A stretch of DNA of 64,000 bases from positions 1 to 64,000 of the forward strand of contig NZ_VSMB01000004.1 of the NCBI RefSeq assembly GCF_009805705.1. The letters run 5' to 3'. Made by a program: the position numbers and the translations under genes. Position 1 is the stretch's first letter, and each line of letters begins with the position of its first letter. The notes below the pieces were generated by a model. It had not been told where the DNA came from and searched no databases. It saw nothing but the letters and a program-made list of their open reading frames with translations. The stretch comes from Ruania rhizosphaerae (GTDB taxonomy: Bacteria; Actinomycetota; Actinomycetes; Actinomycetales; Beutenbergiaceae). Shown here one piece after another: positions 33,576-45,327 of this stretch.

Positions 33576-34806
33576 GTGACCTCGAGCGCCGTCGTGACCT
33601 CTCCGCAGGACCTGCGGCGGAGCAACGCGGCCATGGTGCTGAGAACTGTCTGGGACGGTGCCCCGTTCACTGCCAGTGACGTCATCGCCACGACCGGCCT
33701 GACCCGGTCGACCGTGCTGGGAATGTGCGACGAACTGGTGCAGCGCGGGTGGATCACCGAGCTCGCGGACGCCCGGTCTGCCGGCACCTACCAGAAGGGA
33801 CGCCCTGCACGCCGCTACGCATTCGCGGCTGAGGCCGGGTACGTCGTCGGTGTGGACGCCGGGTGGCACCGGATCGCCGCGACGGTCGCCGATCTCGGCG
33901 GCAGCCCACGCGGCGCGGCCGAGGCCAGCCTGGGCGAGGAGGACACCAATCCGGCGCTACGCCGCGAGACCGTGCTGGCGGTACTCGAACGGGCGCTGAC
34001 GGACGCCGGGGTCGCGCGCGAGGAGGTACTGGCGATCGTTGCCGGCGTCCCTGCACCCACCGACGCTGCCGGCACCTCCCCCCGCGGCCACGAGTTCTGG
34101 GAGCGGATGAATCCCGGGCTCACCGACGCGCTCTCGGAGCAGGCACGCATCGTGGAGGTCGAGAACGACGCCAACCTCGCCGCAGTCGCCGAAGGTGCCG
34201 TCGGTGGAGGCACGGGCCTGCAGTCCTTCGGGGTGCTGCTCTCCGGTGAGCGGTTCGGATCCGGCCTGATCGTCGACGGCACGCTGCTACGGGGGCGGTC
34301 CGGAGGAGCGGGTGAGCTTCGTCTGCTCGACCTCGTGGCTGGTGTCGGGGGGCCGGAAGGCCTGGGTGGGCTACGCAGCCCGGGAGATGGCGCACGAGGC
34401 GATCATGAACAAGACCGTCCCACCCGGCTCAGCGCTGCTGCGCGCAGGCACGACCGGCCCGGACGCCGAGCATGTGTTCGCCGCCGCCCTCAATGGCGAC
34501 CCCCTCGCCACCGACATCGTGGCCCGGCTGGCTGACCGCCTGGCCCGCGTGTGCGCAGTGATAGCGACGATGCTGGACCTGGAGAGGGTCATCGTCGCTG
34601 GCGCCATCGCACCCGCGGCCGAGCCGGTCGTCGCCCAGGCAACGGAACTGCTGCGGGAGTACACCCATCCGCCGCACCCCACGATCACCGCTTCCACGCT
34701 CGGGGCGGACGTCGTACGCACGGGCGCGCTGCAGCGAGCGGTCGCGCTCGTGCGCGCCGACCCGCTCGGGCTGCCAGTCACTCTGAGGCGCGACCGGCGA
34801 GGATAG
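33576..34806 (+). pseudogene. ROK family transcriptional regulator, frameshifted
   Basis: The N-terminal winged helix (ASDVIATTGLTRSTVLGMCD) and the ROK domain (YVVGVDAGWHRIAATVADLG, VENDANLAAVAEG, GSGLIVDGTLLRGRSGGAGEL) read in one frame to about 34350. The C-terminal part (WVGYAAREMAHEAI ... VIVAGAIAPAAEPV) continues in the +1 frame to the TAG at 34806. The switch falls at a run of six G (34347-34352): five G would restore one protein of about 409 residues. It is either a sequencing error, a true inactivation or a slippage site. Divergent from the sugar uptake operon, so it should be its repressor. An unusual feature is that the zinc-binding Cys cluster of many ROK proteins is not evident. 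Confidence 0.85.
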
Positions 34807-34821
34807 GCTCCGGCTGTCGGT

Positions 34822-35628
34822 TCACTTCCGCCGCACCAGGGCCCGGGTGGTGATCAGCAGACCGAGCACGGTCCAGAGCGCCAGGACCAGCAGATCCCGC
34901 CCGTCCGCTGCGAAGGCATCGGACGCGATCCCCGCCCGCATCAGATCCGCAGCGGGCTGGATGGGCAGGATCGCATGCAGCGCCTGGAACCAGTCCGGTA
35001 GCTGACTGGCCGGGAAAGTGATCGGCGAGAACAGCAGGACGAGGAACACCAGTACCTGCGAGACGAGTTGAGCCAGCATCGCCGGCAACGTCACAGCGAT
35101 CGCGTATCCCACACTGGTCGCCATCGTCGTCACCAGCAACGAGGCGAGGATGAGCAGCGGCCAGTCGAAGGAGAAGGTCAGGTCGTAGCGCAGCCACGCG
35201 ACGAGGAGCCCGATCGCCACCCCGGGCAGCGCAATGAGCGTCCACACCACGAGGTCGACCAGCAGCAACAGTGGCCGCGATACCGGGAGTGCGCGCTGAT
35301 AGTCCAACGCGCCCGAAGCCCTCGCGCGGGAGACACCCTGCGGAACGATGACAAGGCCGATGGTCAGTAGCAGAATCGTCGGCGTACCGGAGGACAGGAC
35401 GAGGGCGCTCTCCGCAGTGATGCCGGGGATCAGGAACCCGAATCCGACAATGACCCCGGCGGCCAGCATGGCCTGGACGATGACGATGAGCGGCAGCATC
35501 GCGCCGATCGATGCCAGCGACCAGCGCATCAGGGTACGGAAGCTGGTCCACAGGCTCACCTGGACCGGAGCGATCGGCTCCAGTGGCGGGCCGGGAGACG
35601 TCGTTGGGGTGGCGATGGACTCAGACAT
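34822..35628 (-). CDS. ABC-2 type exporter permease
   Basis: 268 residues from the ATG at 35628 (GAGGAGG upstream). Six transmembrane helices in the ABC-2/DrrB arrangement: LIVIVQAMLAAGVIVGFGFL, LLLTIGLVIVPQGVS, TMATSVGYAIAVTLPAMLAQ, FLVLLFSPITFPASQLP. Overlaps the ATPase gene by 8 nt. Works with that ATPase as a DrrAB-like efflux pump under the divergent TetR protein. Confidence 0.87.
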   Translation of the reverse strand: MSESIATPTTSPGPPLEPIAPVQVSLWTSFRTLMRWSLASIGAMLPLIVIVQAMLAAGVIVGFGFLIPGITAESALVLSSGTPTILLLTIGLVIVPQGVSRARASGALDYQRALPVSRPLLLLVDLVVWTLIALPGVAIGLLVAWLRYDLTFSFDWPLLILASLLVTTMATSVGYAIAVTLPAMLAQLVSQVLVFLVLLFSPITFPASQLPDWFQALHAILPIQPAADLMRAGIASDAFAADGRDLLVLALWTVLGLLITTRALVRRK

Positions 35629-36631
35629 GGGTTGCCTCCTCGCTGGTTGGGGTGGCATGAGGGGCAGCTGGCTCGGTGAGGGCCAGGTAGGCGTCCTCGA
35701 GCGTCGCCGGTGCGAGCGAGAAGCCTTCGATCCGGCCCTGCGCATGGTGGGCGGTAGCCCACGAAACGGCAGCTGCGGCCTCGCTCGCTGCGACGGTCAG
35801 CAGGGTGCGCCGTCCAGTTCGCACGCGGCGCAGTACCGGCAGGCCCAGGCCGTCCTCCGATGGGTCCACACCCTCAGGCGGCAGCTGCAGTTCCAGGCGC
35901 AGGTCGCTGTCCTGGGTTCCCCGCAGACGCGCCGGTGACCCGTCGGCGACGAGACGGCCACGATCGAGAATGACCAGTTCGTCCACAATCCGCTCGGCCT
36001 CGGCCACGTTGTGGGTGACCAGCAGGACTCCGCTGCCTCGATCGCCGCGGCGGCGCACAGCGTCCCAGAGCAAGCGGCGCCGGGAGGCGTCGATGTCATT
36101 GGTGGGCTCATCCAGGATGAGCAGTGGCGTGGGTGCCGCCACGGCCATAGCGAAACCCGCCAACCGCCGGATCCCACCCGAGAGGCCACCACCCTCGGGC
36201 AGGGCGCGCTGGTCCAGCCAGGGGCCGATGTCGAGCTCCTCGGCCAGCTCGACGGCAACAGCACGAGCATCGCGGGACGAAAGCCCGCGCAAGCGGCCCG
36301 CGATCTCGATCGCCGCGCGCGGAGTGAGTCCGTCGATGGGCGTGTGCGCCTGCGGCTGAAGAGCCACGTGCCGACGTGCGGCGCCCGGATTCTGCACGGC
36401 GTCGGCGCTTCCCACCCGGATCTCGCCGGCGTCCGGTTTCAGCAGACCGACCACCTGGGAAACCAGCGTGGTCTTTCCCGCACCGTTGTGGCCCAACAGC
36501 CCGACGACTTCCCCGGCACGGACGCGGAGCGAGATGTCGTCGTTGGCGACGACGCGCCCGTAGCGCCGGGTCAGGCCGGCGATGCGTAGAACATCGGTGT
36601 TCGCACCAGTTCGAATACCGTCGGTATGCAT
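35621..36631 (-). CDS. ABC exporter ATP-binding protein (DrrA type)
   Basis: 336 residues from the ATG at 36631, which lies 6 nt after a TACCGT -10 with a TTGACG -35 17 nt further up. Walker A GLLGHNGAGKTTL, signature region GGLSGGIRRLAGFA (slightly unusual), Walker B PLLILDEPTNDID, H-loop LLVTHNV. The C-terminal 80 residues form the DrrA-like regulatory extension. The first seven codons are part of the TetR operator, so its sequence there is shaped by repressor binding. Confidence 0.9.
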   Translation of the reverse strand: MHTDGIRTGANTDVLRIAGLTRRYGRVVANDDISLRVRAGEVVGLLGHNGAGKTTLVSQVVGLLKPDAGEIRVGSADAVQNPGAARRHVALQPQAHTPIDGLTPRAAIEIAGRLRGLSSRDARAVAVELAEELDIGPWLDQRALPEGGGLSGGIRRLAGFAMAVAAPTPLLILDEPTNDIDASRRRLLWDAVRRRGDRGSGVLLVTHNVAEAERIVDELVILDRGRLVADGSPARLRGTQDSDLRLELQLPPEGVDPSEDGLGLPVLRRVRTGRRTLLTVAASEAAAAVSWATAHHAQGRIEGFSLAPATLEDAYLALTEPAAPHATPTSEEATHV

Positions 36632-36646
36632 ATACCGACGGTATTC
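36613..36646. promoter_or_regulatory. TetR operator between exporter and regulator genes
   Basis: Perfect 15-nt arms, GAATACCGTCGGTAT and its complement, around a 4-nt spacer. A partial third copy (ATACCGACAGTA, 36649-36660) follows. The palindrome covers the -10, start point and first codons of the ATPase gene. Confidence 0.8.
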
Positions 36647-36666
36647 GGATACCGACAGTACGTCAA
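36638..36666 (-). promoter_or_regulatory. Leaderless promoter of the exporter operon
   Basis: TTGACG, 17 nt, TACCGT, 6 nt, ATG (36631). Fully overlapped by the operator half-sites, so TetR binding should block it. Confidence 0.7.
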
Positions 36667-36682
36667 CAGGCTCAGATCGCTC

Positions 36683-36688
36683 TACCCT
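36683..36688 (+). promoter_or_regulatory. TACCCT -10 box of the TetR gene
   Basis: TACCCT, then GGAGAC, then the ATG at 36695. The 6-nt gap suits a leaderless message, though GGAG could also act as a ribosome site on a longer one. Confidence 0.5.
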
Positions 36689-36694
36689 GGAGAC

Positions 36695-37324
36695 ATGAGT
36701 GAGCTTCCCGACCCTCTCTCCCGCCGGGATCGACAGCGGCAGACGCGCGAGGCACTGATCTTCGCGGCGCGCAGCGTGTTCGCCGAGGATGGCTATCACG
36801 CCGCGAGCCTGGACCGGATCGCGCGCGAGGCCGGCTTCTCGAAGGGCGCCGTGTACTCGAACTTCGACGGGAAGTCCGCCTTGTTCCTGGCCGTCATGGA
36901 TCGCAATCTCGAACTCGCGGAAGCGGACCTGGCAGATCCGTTCGAGCAGATGTCCAACCCGGCCTCGACCGGGCGAGACCTTGCGGAGCGAGAGGGCTAC
37001 CCACCAGGGGCAACACAGGGCTTCGCACTGGCAACGCTGGAGTTCATCGCCAGCGCAGCCCGAGACGAGACGATTGCGCCACAGTTACATCAACGTCTCG
37101 CGGCAGTTCTCACCTACTACAACGCGATCGCCGAGAAGGCTCGCGCCGAGGACGAGACGCTTGCCGTCTCGGATGTCGGCACGCTACTGGCCGCACTGGA
37201 TCAGGGCGCCGGTCTGATCCAGCTGGCGGGAGGCATCATGCCCGACCCGATGGTTTTCAACACCGGAATGCGCCGCCTGCTCGATCCGGCGCGAACCGTG
37301 AGCGAGAGAGAATCGAACCCGTGA
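36695..37324 (+). CDS. TetR family regulator of the adjacent exporter
   Basis: 209 residues. Typical N-terminal HTH (RQTREALIFAARSVFAEDGYHAASLDRIAREAG FSKGAVYSNF in outline, residues about 12-60). The C-terminal ligand domain is helical with a Leu/Ile-rich pocket and a QGAGLIQLAGGIM helix. Divergent from the ABC exporter with a perfect palindrome between them, so it should repress the pump and itself until an effector binds. Confidence 0.92.
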   Translation: MSELPDPLSRRDRQRQTREALIFAARSVFAEDGYHAASLDRIAREAGFSKGAVYSNFDGKSALFLAVMDRNLELAEADLADPFEQMSNPASTGRDLAEREGYPPGATQGFALATLEFIASAARDETIAPQLHQRLAAVLTYYNAIAEKARAEDETLAVSDVGTLLAALDQGAGLIQLAGGIMPDPMVFNTGMRRLLDPARTVSERESNP

Positions 37325-37420
37325 GGCCGGAGCCGCACGAGCACTGGAACCCGTCGAACTGCGATGCCTCGACGGCTAGACCGGAACCTGGACTCCACTG
37401 GCTGATGGAGCGCAACGCAC

Positions 37421-37467
37421 AACGCTCGTCGATCGTGCCGCTGTCAGCGGCACGATCGACGAGCGTT
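37421..37467. terminator. Long hairpin between convergent TetR and asd genes
   Basis: Two perfect 23-nt arms separated by one base (first arm AACGCTCGTCGATCGTGCCG...). Placed at the convergence of two genes, so a bidirectional terminator is the best reading. No T-run follows on either strand. Confidence 0.65.
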
Positions 37468-37500
37468 CTCCCGCGGTGATGCGGGCGGTTCCACGCGTAC

Positions 37501-39820
<2,320 letters not shown>

Positions 39821-39880
39821 TGGGCGCTCCGGGGGGTTGGGATCGAATGGCCAATATCAAACGGTTCATGGTACCTGCGT

Positions 39881-39944
39881 CCCGGGTGCTGGACCCGGGG
39901 TCGTCCGGATCCCGAAACCTCACCCGGGCCCTCCAGGAGGGTGA
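39881..39944 (-). terminator. Hairpins downstream of the TauE gene
   Basis: CCCGGGT-GCTGG-ACCCGGG (39881-39899) and a nested CCCTCC-A-GGAGGG within TCACCC...GGGTGA (39920-39944). They lie between the TauE stop and the lysC start. No T-run. Confidence 0.4.
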
Positions 39945-39962
39945 CGCGGGCCCTGACGGCGG

Positions 39963-40793
39963 TCATCGCCCGTGCGCGACATCCCACCCGAGCTTGACGA
40001 TCAGCACGGCCACCACGACGACGAACGCGATCCGGATGAATCGGCTCCCTCGTGCCACTGCGGTGCGGGCACCGATGTAGGCACCCAGCATGTTCGCCGT
40101 GCCGATCGCGAGGCCGATCCCCCACAGCACCGCACCGTGCGGGACGAAGAAGGCGAGCGCGCCGAGATTCGTGGCGAAGTTCACGATCTTCGCCAGCGCC
40201 GTCGCGGGCAGGAAGGCGTACCCGAGCACACTGACCAGGCTGATCACCAGGAAGCTACCGGTCCCTGGCCCGAGCAGCCCGTCGTAGGCGCCGATGGCTG
40301 CCCCGACGAGCATCGCCATGCCGTAGTGGTGGTTGCCGGTCCACCTCAGTTCCGTGGAGACTCCGACCTGCGGCCTGGCCACCGTGTACACGGCGACAGC
40401 GATCAGCACCACGATGATGATGGGCTTGAACGCCTCGGCGGGGATGTTGGCCGCCAGTGCCGCTCCGCCGACGGCCGCGAGCAATGCCGCGATCGCCATC
40501 GGTGCGGCAGTGCGCATATCCGGGTGGACGCGCCGGTAGTAGGTGATCGAACTCGTGGAGGTTCCCATGATCGAGCCGACCTTGTTGGTCGCAAGAGCCT
40601 GGACCGGGCTGATGCCCGGCACGAGCAGCAGCGCGGGGAGCTGAATCAGCCCACCGCCGCCGACGACAGCGTCGACGAAGCCGGCCGCGAGCCCGGCGAA
40701 CACGAGCAGCGTCAGCACCCAGACAGTGATCTCCAGGCCGGCTGATCCGGGGAGAGTGAGAGTCGCATCAGCCAGCATGGCGAGGTCGGTCAC
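39963..40793 (-). CDS. TauE/SafE family anion exporter-type membrane protein
   Basis: 276 residues, about eight transmembrane helices in two repeats. Repeat hallmarks: AAGFVDAVVGGGGLIQLPAL in the first half and GAYDGLLGPGTGSFLVISLV in the second. Family members move sulfite, sulfoacetate or related anions; the substrate here is open. The start is a GTG without a clear ribosome site. The DUF5063 gene ends 42 nt upstream, so it may be the last gene of the dnaX operon. Confidence 0.87.
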   Translation of the reverse strand: MTDLAMLADATLTLPGSAGLEITVWVLTLLVFAGLAAGFVDAVVGGGGLIQLPALLLVPGISPVQALATNKVGSIMGTSTSSITYYRRVHPDMRTAAPMAIAALLAAVGGAALAANIPAEAFKPIIIVVLIAVAVYTVARPQVGVSTELRWTGNHHYGMAMLVGAAIGAYDGLLGPGTGSFLVISLVSVLGYAFLPATALAKIVNFATNLGALAFFVPHGAVLWGIGLAIGTANMLGAYIGARTAVARGSRFIRIAFVVVVAVLIVKLGWDVAHGR

Positions 40794-40835
40794 CAGGAAG
40801 TAGTACCACGGCCGGGCCCGCGAGCGGAGCCGGAG

Positions 40836-41414
40836 TCAGTCGTCGGCGTGCAACGCCTCGAACTCCGCTTCGCCGGCAACGTCGGGGTCGACATCAAGAC
40901 GGAGGTGGGCGATGAGGCCGAGGAGTACCCGGCCGGCACTGGCCGCACGCTCGCCCCAGTCGGAAAGGTAGGAGAACTGCCACCACCACAGCGCCTCGGA
41001 GAGGTTCCCGGCGCGCTGGTGGTTGAGACCGACGAGCAGCGCCTGGGCGATGTCGGTGAGGTCGTTGCTGAGACTGCCGTCGGTGACATCGCTGCTGACA
41101 AGTGGGTCCGACACCTCGTGGTACTCATCGACGCCGTCGAGCAGGTTCACCAGGGAGTGCCGCAGCGGCTCGACATCCGGGTCGGGGCCGTCGTCGGGTT
41201 CGAACCGGGCCGCGGGGACCACGTCGACGATCGCCCCGAGGCGCGCGCCTGCTGCGGTGAGGTCGGAGACAGCCAGCAGCAGCAGCGGGATCGCTGCTTC
41301 CGGACTCGCTCCGGAAGCGACCTGACGAATGGTCTCCACGTAGCGCTCCGCGACCGCTGCGGTGGCCCCGCCGAGGGCCTGCAGGTCGGAGTCCAGCTCC
41401 AGCGATTCAGACAT
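40836..41414 (-). CDS. DUF5063 family protein
   Basis: 192 residues from the ATG at 41414, overlapping the recR stop by 8 nt. All-helical acidic protein, with [20 protein letters not shown] near the C terminus, a marker of the family. It is found downstream of recR in many actinobacteria; role unknown, perhaps linked to recombination repair by context only. Confidence 0.85.
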   Translation of the reverse strand: MSESLELDSDLQALGGATAAVAERYVETIRQVASGASPEAAIPLLLLAVSDLTAAGARLGAIVDVVPAARFEPDDGPDPDVEPLRHSLVNLLDGVDEYHEVSDPLVSSDVTDGSLSNDLTDIAQALLVGLNHQRAGNLSEALWWWQFSYLSDWGERAASAGRVLLGLIAHLRLDVDPDVAGEAEFEALHADD

Positions 41415-42012
41415 CGATGCTCCTTCGGCCTTCGAACGCCCGCCCGAGGGTGATCTCGTCGGCGTACTCCAAGTCTCCACCCACGGGCAATCCGGAGGCG
41501 AGCCTAGAGACGACGATGCCCATCGGGCGCAGCATGCGGGTCAGGTAGGTGGCCGTGGCCTCACCCTCGACATTGGGATCGGTGGCGATGATGACCTCGG
41601 TGACCTCCCCGTCGGCGAGGCGGGTCATCAACTCACGGATGCGCAGGTCATCCGGTCCGACGCCGTCGATGGGGTTGATGGCGCCACCGAGCACGTGATA
41701 GCGGCCGCGGAACTCGCGGGTGCGTTCGATCGCGACGACGTCCTTGGCCTCCTCCACCACACACAGCAACCCGCCGTCGCGGCGCGGGTCGCGGCAGATG
41801 CGGCACTGGTCCTCTTCGGAGACGTTGCCGCAGATCTCACAGAACCGTACCCGGGCCTTCACCTCGGTCAGCGCGGTGGCGAGTCGATGCACGCGTTCGG
41901 TATCGGCGGACAGGATGTGGAAGGCGATGCGTTGAGCGCTCTTGGGGCCGACGCCGGGGAGCTGACCGAGCTCGTCGATCAACTCTTGGACCACGCCGTC
42001 GTACGCGCTCAC
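41407..42012 (-). CDS. recR: Recombination mediator RecR
   Basis: 201 residues. HhH region [17 protein letters not shown], Cys4 zinc finger ([17 protein letters not shown]), Toprim core ([33 protein letters not shown]) and Walker-like C-terminal loop. Acts with RecF/RecO in gap repair. Starts 4 nt inside the end of dnaX, so coupled. Confidence 0.95.
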   Translation of the reverse strand: MSAYDGVVQELIDELGQLPGVGPKSAQRIAFHILSADTERVHRLATALTEVKARVRFCEICGNVSEEDQCRICRDPRRDGGLLCVVEEAKDVVAIERTREFRGRYHVLGGAINPIDGVGPDDLRIRELMTRLADGEVTEVIIATDPNVEGEATATYLTRMLRPMGIVVSRLASGLPVGGDLEYADEITLGRAFEGRRSIDV

Positions 42013-44654
42013 TGGTCACTCCCGTCCGGGTGGTCGACGATCTCGTCGATGACAGTACCGCCGAGCAGGCGTGCGACGAGCGGGGCACCGACGAGTCCGG
42101 TGGACTCGATGTCCGGGTCGTCCGGGCTCGGGGCGTCGTCGTCGAAGGCCGACGACGGAGCTTGCGTTCCGTGAGGCGGCTCACCCGCCTGCGCCGCCCT
42201 CGGCGCGGGTGCGGTCCTCGCCTGCCGTGCCGCGGCGAACGCCTGGTCCCGGGCGGAGGAGGTTCCCGGCGCACTGGCGGGGGGTTCTGCGTCCACCGAC
42301 GCACCGGGATCGGGCGCCGGCGGCTCGTCCGCCGGCGGGGGTTCCTGATCCCAGTCAGTAGGGGCCGGCGGCAGATCGGGCCAGTCGTCGGCTGGTGCCG
42401 GGGCCGGGGCGACCGACGGCGCAGCGTCCCTCGATCGCGCAGCATCCGTCGAGGGCGCAGCATCCTGGTCGGGCGCTGCTCGAGCCGTGACGCCGGGGGC
42501 GGCTGGGTCAGCCTCCGCATCGGAAGTGTCGCCGTCATCGGAGGACGCACGCGGGCCGGAGTGTGATTCCCGGTCCCGTTGCTCCCACGGGGGCGCCGCG
42601 GGCGACGACGCGTGCTGGGTGGCCGGCTGGCTGGACGATGGGCCGGTCGTCGGCTGCACTGGTGTCGTGCCCCCGGGTGCGGGGGAACCCCAGTCGCTCG
42701 AAGCGAGTGGGGGTGCCGGTGCGGGAGACGGAGAGGCCGAGCCGTGAGCAGGAGGGGCCGACCCGTCGGCCACCACCGAGTCGATTCGCACTCCGAGACC
42801 GAGCGTCTCCTGCAATGAACGTGCCACGAAGTCGGCGTGCGGTCCGTTGCGGAAGGTCGAGGCAAGTCCAGGAGTGGAGAAGCCGAGCGTCAATGTGGTC
42901 GCGGTCAGGTTGACGACCTGCGCATCTTGGGAGATCAGTGCCCACGTGATGCGTTTGAGGCGGGCGAGCGTCTCGAGGACCTCCGGCCACCGGCGCCGGA
43001 CCTGGTCGGCAGTCATCCCGGTGGTCTCGGCTGCAGCGGTGGGCGCGCCGTCCTCGGTTGACGGGCTCGTCGCCGGGGCGGTCGGTGGCATCGATGGCGC
43101 AGTGTCAGGGGCGGCCGACTCGGGGGCGGGCTGCCCTGCGGGACCTGGTGTCGGGTCGGCGGGCCCAGTCGGTCGCTCGTCGGGGGCCGTGTGCGGCGTG
43201 GCTTCCTCAACCGGCTGCGGCACAGGCGGCTCTGCTGCCTCACTCTGTGCGAGGTCGGCGGGTTGCTCCGGAGCCGATGCCGAGTCATGCGAGGCGGGCT
43301 CCGGCGTCTGAGCAGGCTCCGGCCTCCGAGCAGGCTCCGTCGTCTGGGGCGATTGCGACTGCTCAGGGGAGGGCTGTCGGGGCGCGGACGCAGGCTCGTC
43401 CACAGGCTGCCGCACCGCAGGTTCCGGCGTGACTACGGCCCGGGGCGACTGCTGGGCAGGTGCCGTGCCGACGGCAGCCGGCACAGGCCCTCCTCCGGCG
43501 AGGGCACCCTCCACCCGGTCGAGCCTGGCCCCGAAACCCTCGACTCCGTCGTCGGCGGCCGGGAGCAGCAATCGTGCGCAGAGCAGCTCCAGCTGCAACT
43601 GCGGGGACGTGGCCCCGGTCATCTCCGTGAGCGCCTCGTTGACCAGGTCGGCACTACGGGAAAGCGCATGGGCGCCGAAGTGGCCGGCCTGAGCCTCCAT
43701 CCGGCTGAGCTGGTCCTGGGGCACCGCCCGTAGCACCGAGCCGGCGTGCTCGCCTGCGGCGCGGACCACGATGAGGTCACGGAGCCGCTCGAGCAGGTCC
43801 TCCACGAAGCGGCGCGGCGCATGCCCGGATCCGATGACACGGTCGACCACGCGGAACAGACTCCCGCCGTCGCGCGCCGCCAATGCGTCGATCGTGTCGT
43901 CGAGAAGGGTGCCGTGTGTGAATCCCAGCAGCGCGACGGCTCGTTCGTACCCGACCACTCCCTCGGACGCGCCGGCGATGAGCTGATCCAGCACCGAGAG
44001 GGAGTCGCGTACCGATCCGCCACCGGCGCGCACCACCAGTGGCAGCACGCCGGAGTCGATCCGTACATCCTCGGCGGTGGCCAGGCTCTGCAGGTAGTCG
44101 GTGAGCCGGTCCGGGGGCACCAGTCGGAAGGGGTAGTGGTGGGTGCGCGAACGGATGGTCCCGATGACCTTCTCGGGCTCGGTGGTGGCGAAGACGAACT
44201 TCACGTGCGGTGGCGGTTCCTCCACCAGCTTCAGCAGCGCGTTGAACCCCTGCGGGGTCACCATGTGCGCCTCGTCGATGATGAACACCTTGAAACGGTC
44301 GCGCGCCGGGGCGAACGCGGCTCGCTCCCGCAGTTCGCGGGCGTCGTCGACACCACCGTGTGATGCCGCGTCCATCTCCACCACGTCCAGCGATCCCGAT
44401 CCGCCGCGGGCGAGTTCCAGGCAGCTGTCACAGCGACCGCACGGCGTCGCCGTCGGGCCCTCGGCGCAGTTCAGGCATCGCGCCAGGATCCGCGCCGACG
44501 TGGTCTTCCCGCAGCCGCGGGGACCGGAGAACAGGTAGGCATGGTTGATCCGGCCCGAGCCCAACGCAGCCATCAGCGGTTCGGTGACGTGTTCTTGACC
44601 GATCACGTCAGCGAACGTCTCGGGCCGGTACCGGCGGTACAACGCAGTGCTCAC
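42009..44654 (-). CDS. dnaX: DNA polymerase III subunit gamma/tau
   Basis: 881 residues from a GTG at 44654, picked because homologues begin [13 protein letters not shown] and because TATTGT lies 7 nt upstream. Clamp-loader ATPase: Walker [11 protein letters not shown] (Lys50), zinc-binding Cys at 60, 63, 72, 75 and 78, DEAH box IIDEAHMV, sensor 1 [12 protein letters not shown] collar region follows (to about 370), then a tau-like domain (about 535-620). The rest is a long Pro/Ala/Gln-rich linker with repeats such as [10 protein letters not shown]. Whether a short gamma form is made is not visible; no slippery heptamer was noticed. Confidence 0.95.
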   Translation of the reverse strand: MSTALYRRYRPETFADVIGQEHVTEPLMAALGSGRINHAYLFSGPRGCGKTTSARILARCLNCAEGPTATPCGRCDSCLELARGGSGSLDVVEMDAASHGGVDDARELRERAAFAPARDRFKVFIIDEAHMVTPQGFNALLKLVEEPPPHVKFVFATTEPEKVIGTIRSRTHHYPFRLVPPDRLTDYLQSLATAEDVRIDSGVLPLVVRAGGGSVRDSLSVLDQLIAGASEGVVGYERAVALLGFTHGTLLDDTIDALAARDGGSLFRVVDRVIGSGHAPRRFVEDLLERLRDLIVVRAAGEHAGSVLRAVPQDQLSRMEAQAGHFGAHALSRSADLVNEALTEMTGATSPQLQLELLCARLLLPAADDGVEGFGARLDRVEGALAGGGPVPAAVGTAPAQQSPRAVVTPEPAVRQPVDEPASAPRQPSPEQSQSPQTTEPARRPEPAQTPEPASHDSASAPEQPADLAQSEAAEPPVPQPVEEATPHTAPDERPTGPADPTPGPAGQPAPESAAPDTAPSMPPTAPATSPSTEDGAPTAAAETTGMTADQVRRRWPEVLETLARLKRITWALISQDAQVVNLTATTLTLGFSTPGLASTFRNGPHADFVARSLQETLGLGVRIDSVVADGSAPPAHGSASPSPAPAPPLASSDWGSPAPGGTTPVQPTTGPSSSQPATQHASSPAAPPWEQRDRESHSGPRASSDDGDTSDAEADPAAPGVTARAAPDQDAAPSTDAARSRDAAPSVAPAPAPADDWPDLPPAPTDWDQEPPPADEPPAPDPGASVDAEPPASAPGTSSARDQAFAAARQARTAPAPRAAQAGEPPHGTQAPSSAFDDDAPSPDDPDIESTGLVGAPLVARLLGGTVIDEIVDHPDGSDQ

Positions 44655-44661
44655 CCGACTC

Positions 44662-44667
44662 ACAATA
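44662..44667 (-). promoter_or_regulatory. TATTGT -10 box of dnaX
   Basis: TATTGT, 7 nt, GTG (44654): leaderless geometry. Confidence 0.5.
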
Positions 44668-44782
44668 GGCCGCACTACCGACATCGCGTCCAGCCGATCC
44701 GGCAGGTGGGCCCCGATCGGGGTCCTGGTGCCCGGATCCCACCGATCTGCGGATGCATCGGGGGCGGCGGCGCCCCGGAGCA

Positions 44783-44833
44783 CCTTGTGGTGTTGATCCG
44801 ACTCACGCGGCAGGTCAGATCAACACCACAAGG
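44783..44833. repeat. Long palindrome downstream of the SRP RNA gene
   Basis: Perfect 16-nt arms (CCTTGTGGTGTTGATC and its complement) around 19 nt, extended by three more pairs after a mismatch. It lies 59 nt past the SRP RNA 3' end and before dnaX. Could end the RNA transcript or belong to the same class of intergenic palindromes as at 27.4, 28.5 and 37.4 kb. Confidence 0.7.
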
Positions 44834-44891
44834 GTCGAAGCTCGGGCGAAGGCACTGACCGGGAAGCACCATTGCCGTCGGGACGTGTAAA

Positions 44892-44980
44892 GGACCCCCC
44901 GCACACCCGCCAGAGCCCACCTGCCCTTGCTGCCTTCCGGCCCTGGGGGAGTTCAGTGAGATGACGCCGCACGAGGGGTC
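44892..44980 (-). ncRNA. ffs: Signal recognition particle RNA, 4.5S type
   Basis: The minus strand contains the conserved SRP helix 8 core GGGCCGGAAGGCAGCAAGGG (GGAA tetraloop and asymmetric loop). The ends pair: GACCCCTCGTGC at the 5' side with GTGTGCGGGGGGTC at the 3' side. The 5' end is set 7 nt after a TACAGT -10 box; the 3' end is before TTTACACG. Length about 89 nt, ends good to a few bases. It guides membrane proteins to the translocon with Ffh. Confidence 0.92.
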
Positions 44981-44987
44981 TGGTTCC

Positions 44988-44993
44988 ACTGTA
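44988..44993 (-). promoter_or_regulatory. TACAGT -10 box of the SRP RNA gene
   Basis: TACAGT, 7 nt, G at 44980. A TTGTCC further up could be the -35, at 19 nt spacing. Confidence 0.5.
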
Positions 44994-45124
44994 CCGCCCG
45001 TGCGCCGGTGCCGGACAACGAATGTGGGCTGCGCCGTCGCCCGCTCGCTCCGACCCCGGTGTCATCCGTCACACCACGTGAGTTCGTCTTGCCGCTGCCG
45101 ACCCGCTACCCTGGAGGTCGCCTT

Positions 45125-45212
45125 GGAGGATTCGCCTAGTGGCCTATGGCGCACGCTTGGAAAGCGTGTTGGGTGCAAGCCCTCGGGGGTTCGAATCCCC
45201 CATCCTCCGCCA
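45125..45212 (+). tRNA. tRNA-Ser (anticodon GGA)
   Basis: 88 nt including encoded CCA. Acceptor GGAGGAT pairs with ATCCTCC, anticodon loop TTGGAAA with GGA at 45159-45161, long variable arm, T-arm GGGGGTTCGAATCCCCC, discriminator G. A TACCCT box 12 nt upstream may be its promoter. Confidence 0.97.
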
Positions 45213-45217
45213 CGGCT

Positions 45218-45254
45218 CAGAGCCCTCAGTCACGCTTTTCGACTGGGGGCTCTG
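45218..45254 (+). terminator. tRNA-Ser terminator hairpin
   Basis: CAGAGCCCTCAGTC, 9-nt loop containing TTTT, GACTGGGGGCTCTG: 14-bp stem with one G-U pair, 5 nt after the tRNA. Confidence 0.65.
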
Positions 45255-45311
45255 AGGCGTATCGGACGCTGCGGGATTCGGGAGGAGGAGCGAGGGACGA
45301 GCGACGACGGC

Positions 45312-45327
45312 TCCCCCATCCTCCGCC
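45312..45327 (+). repeat. Copy of the tRNA-Ser 3' end
   Basis: TCCCCCATCCTCCGCC repeats the tRNA 3' end (45196-45211) exactly, 116 bp downstream. Nearby, TTCGAATCCCG (45363-45373) and its inverse CGGGATTCGAA (45409-45419) resemble T-arms. This fits an old attachment-site scar; no integrase is present. The gap 45213-45615 holds no gene. Confidence 0.6.
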
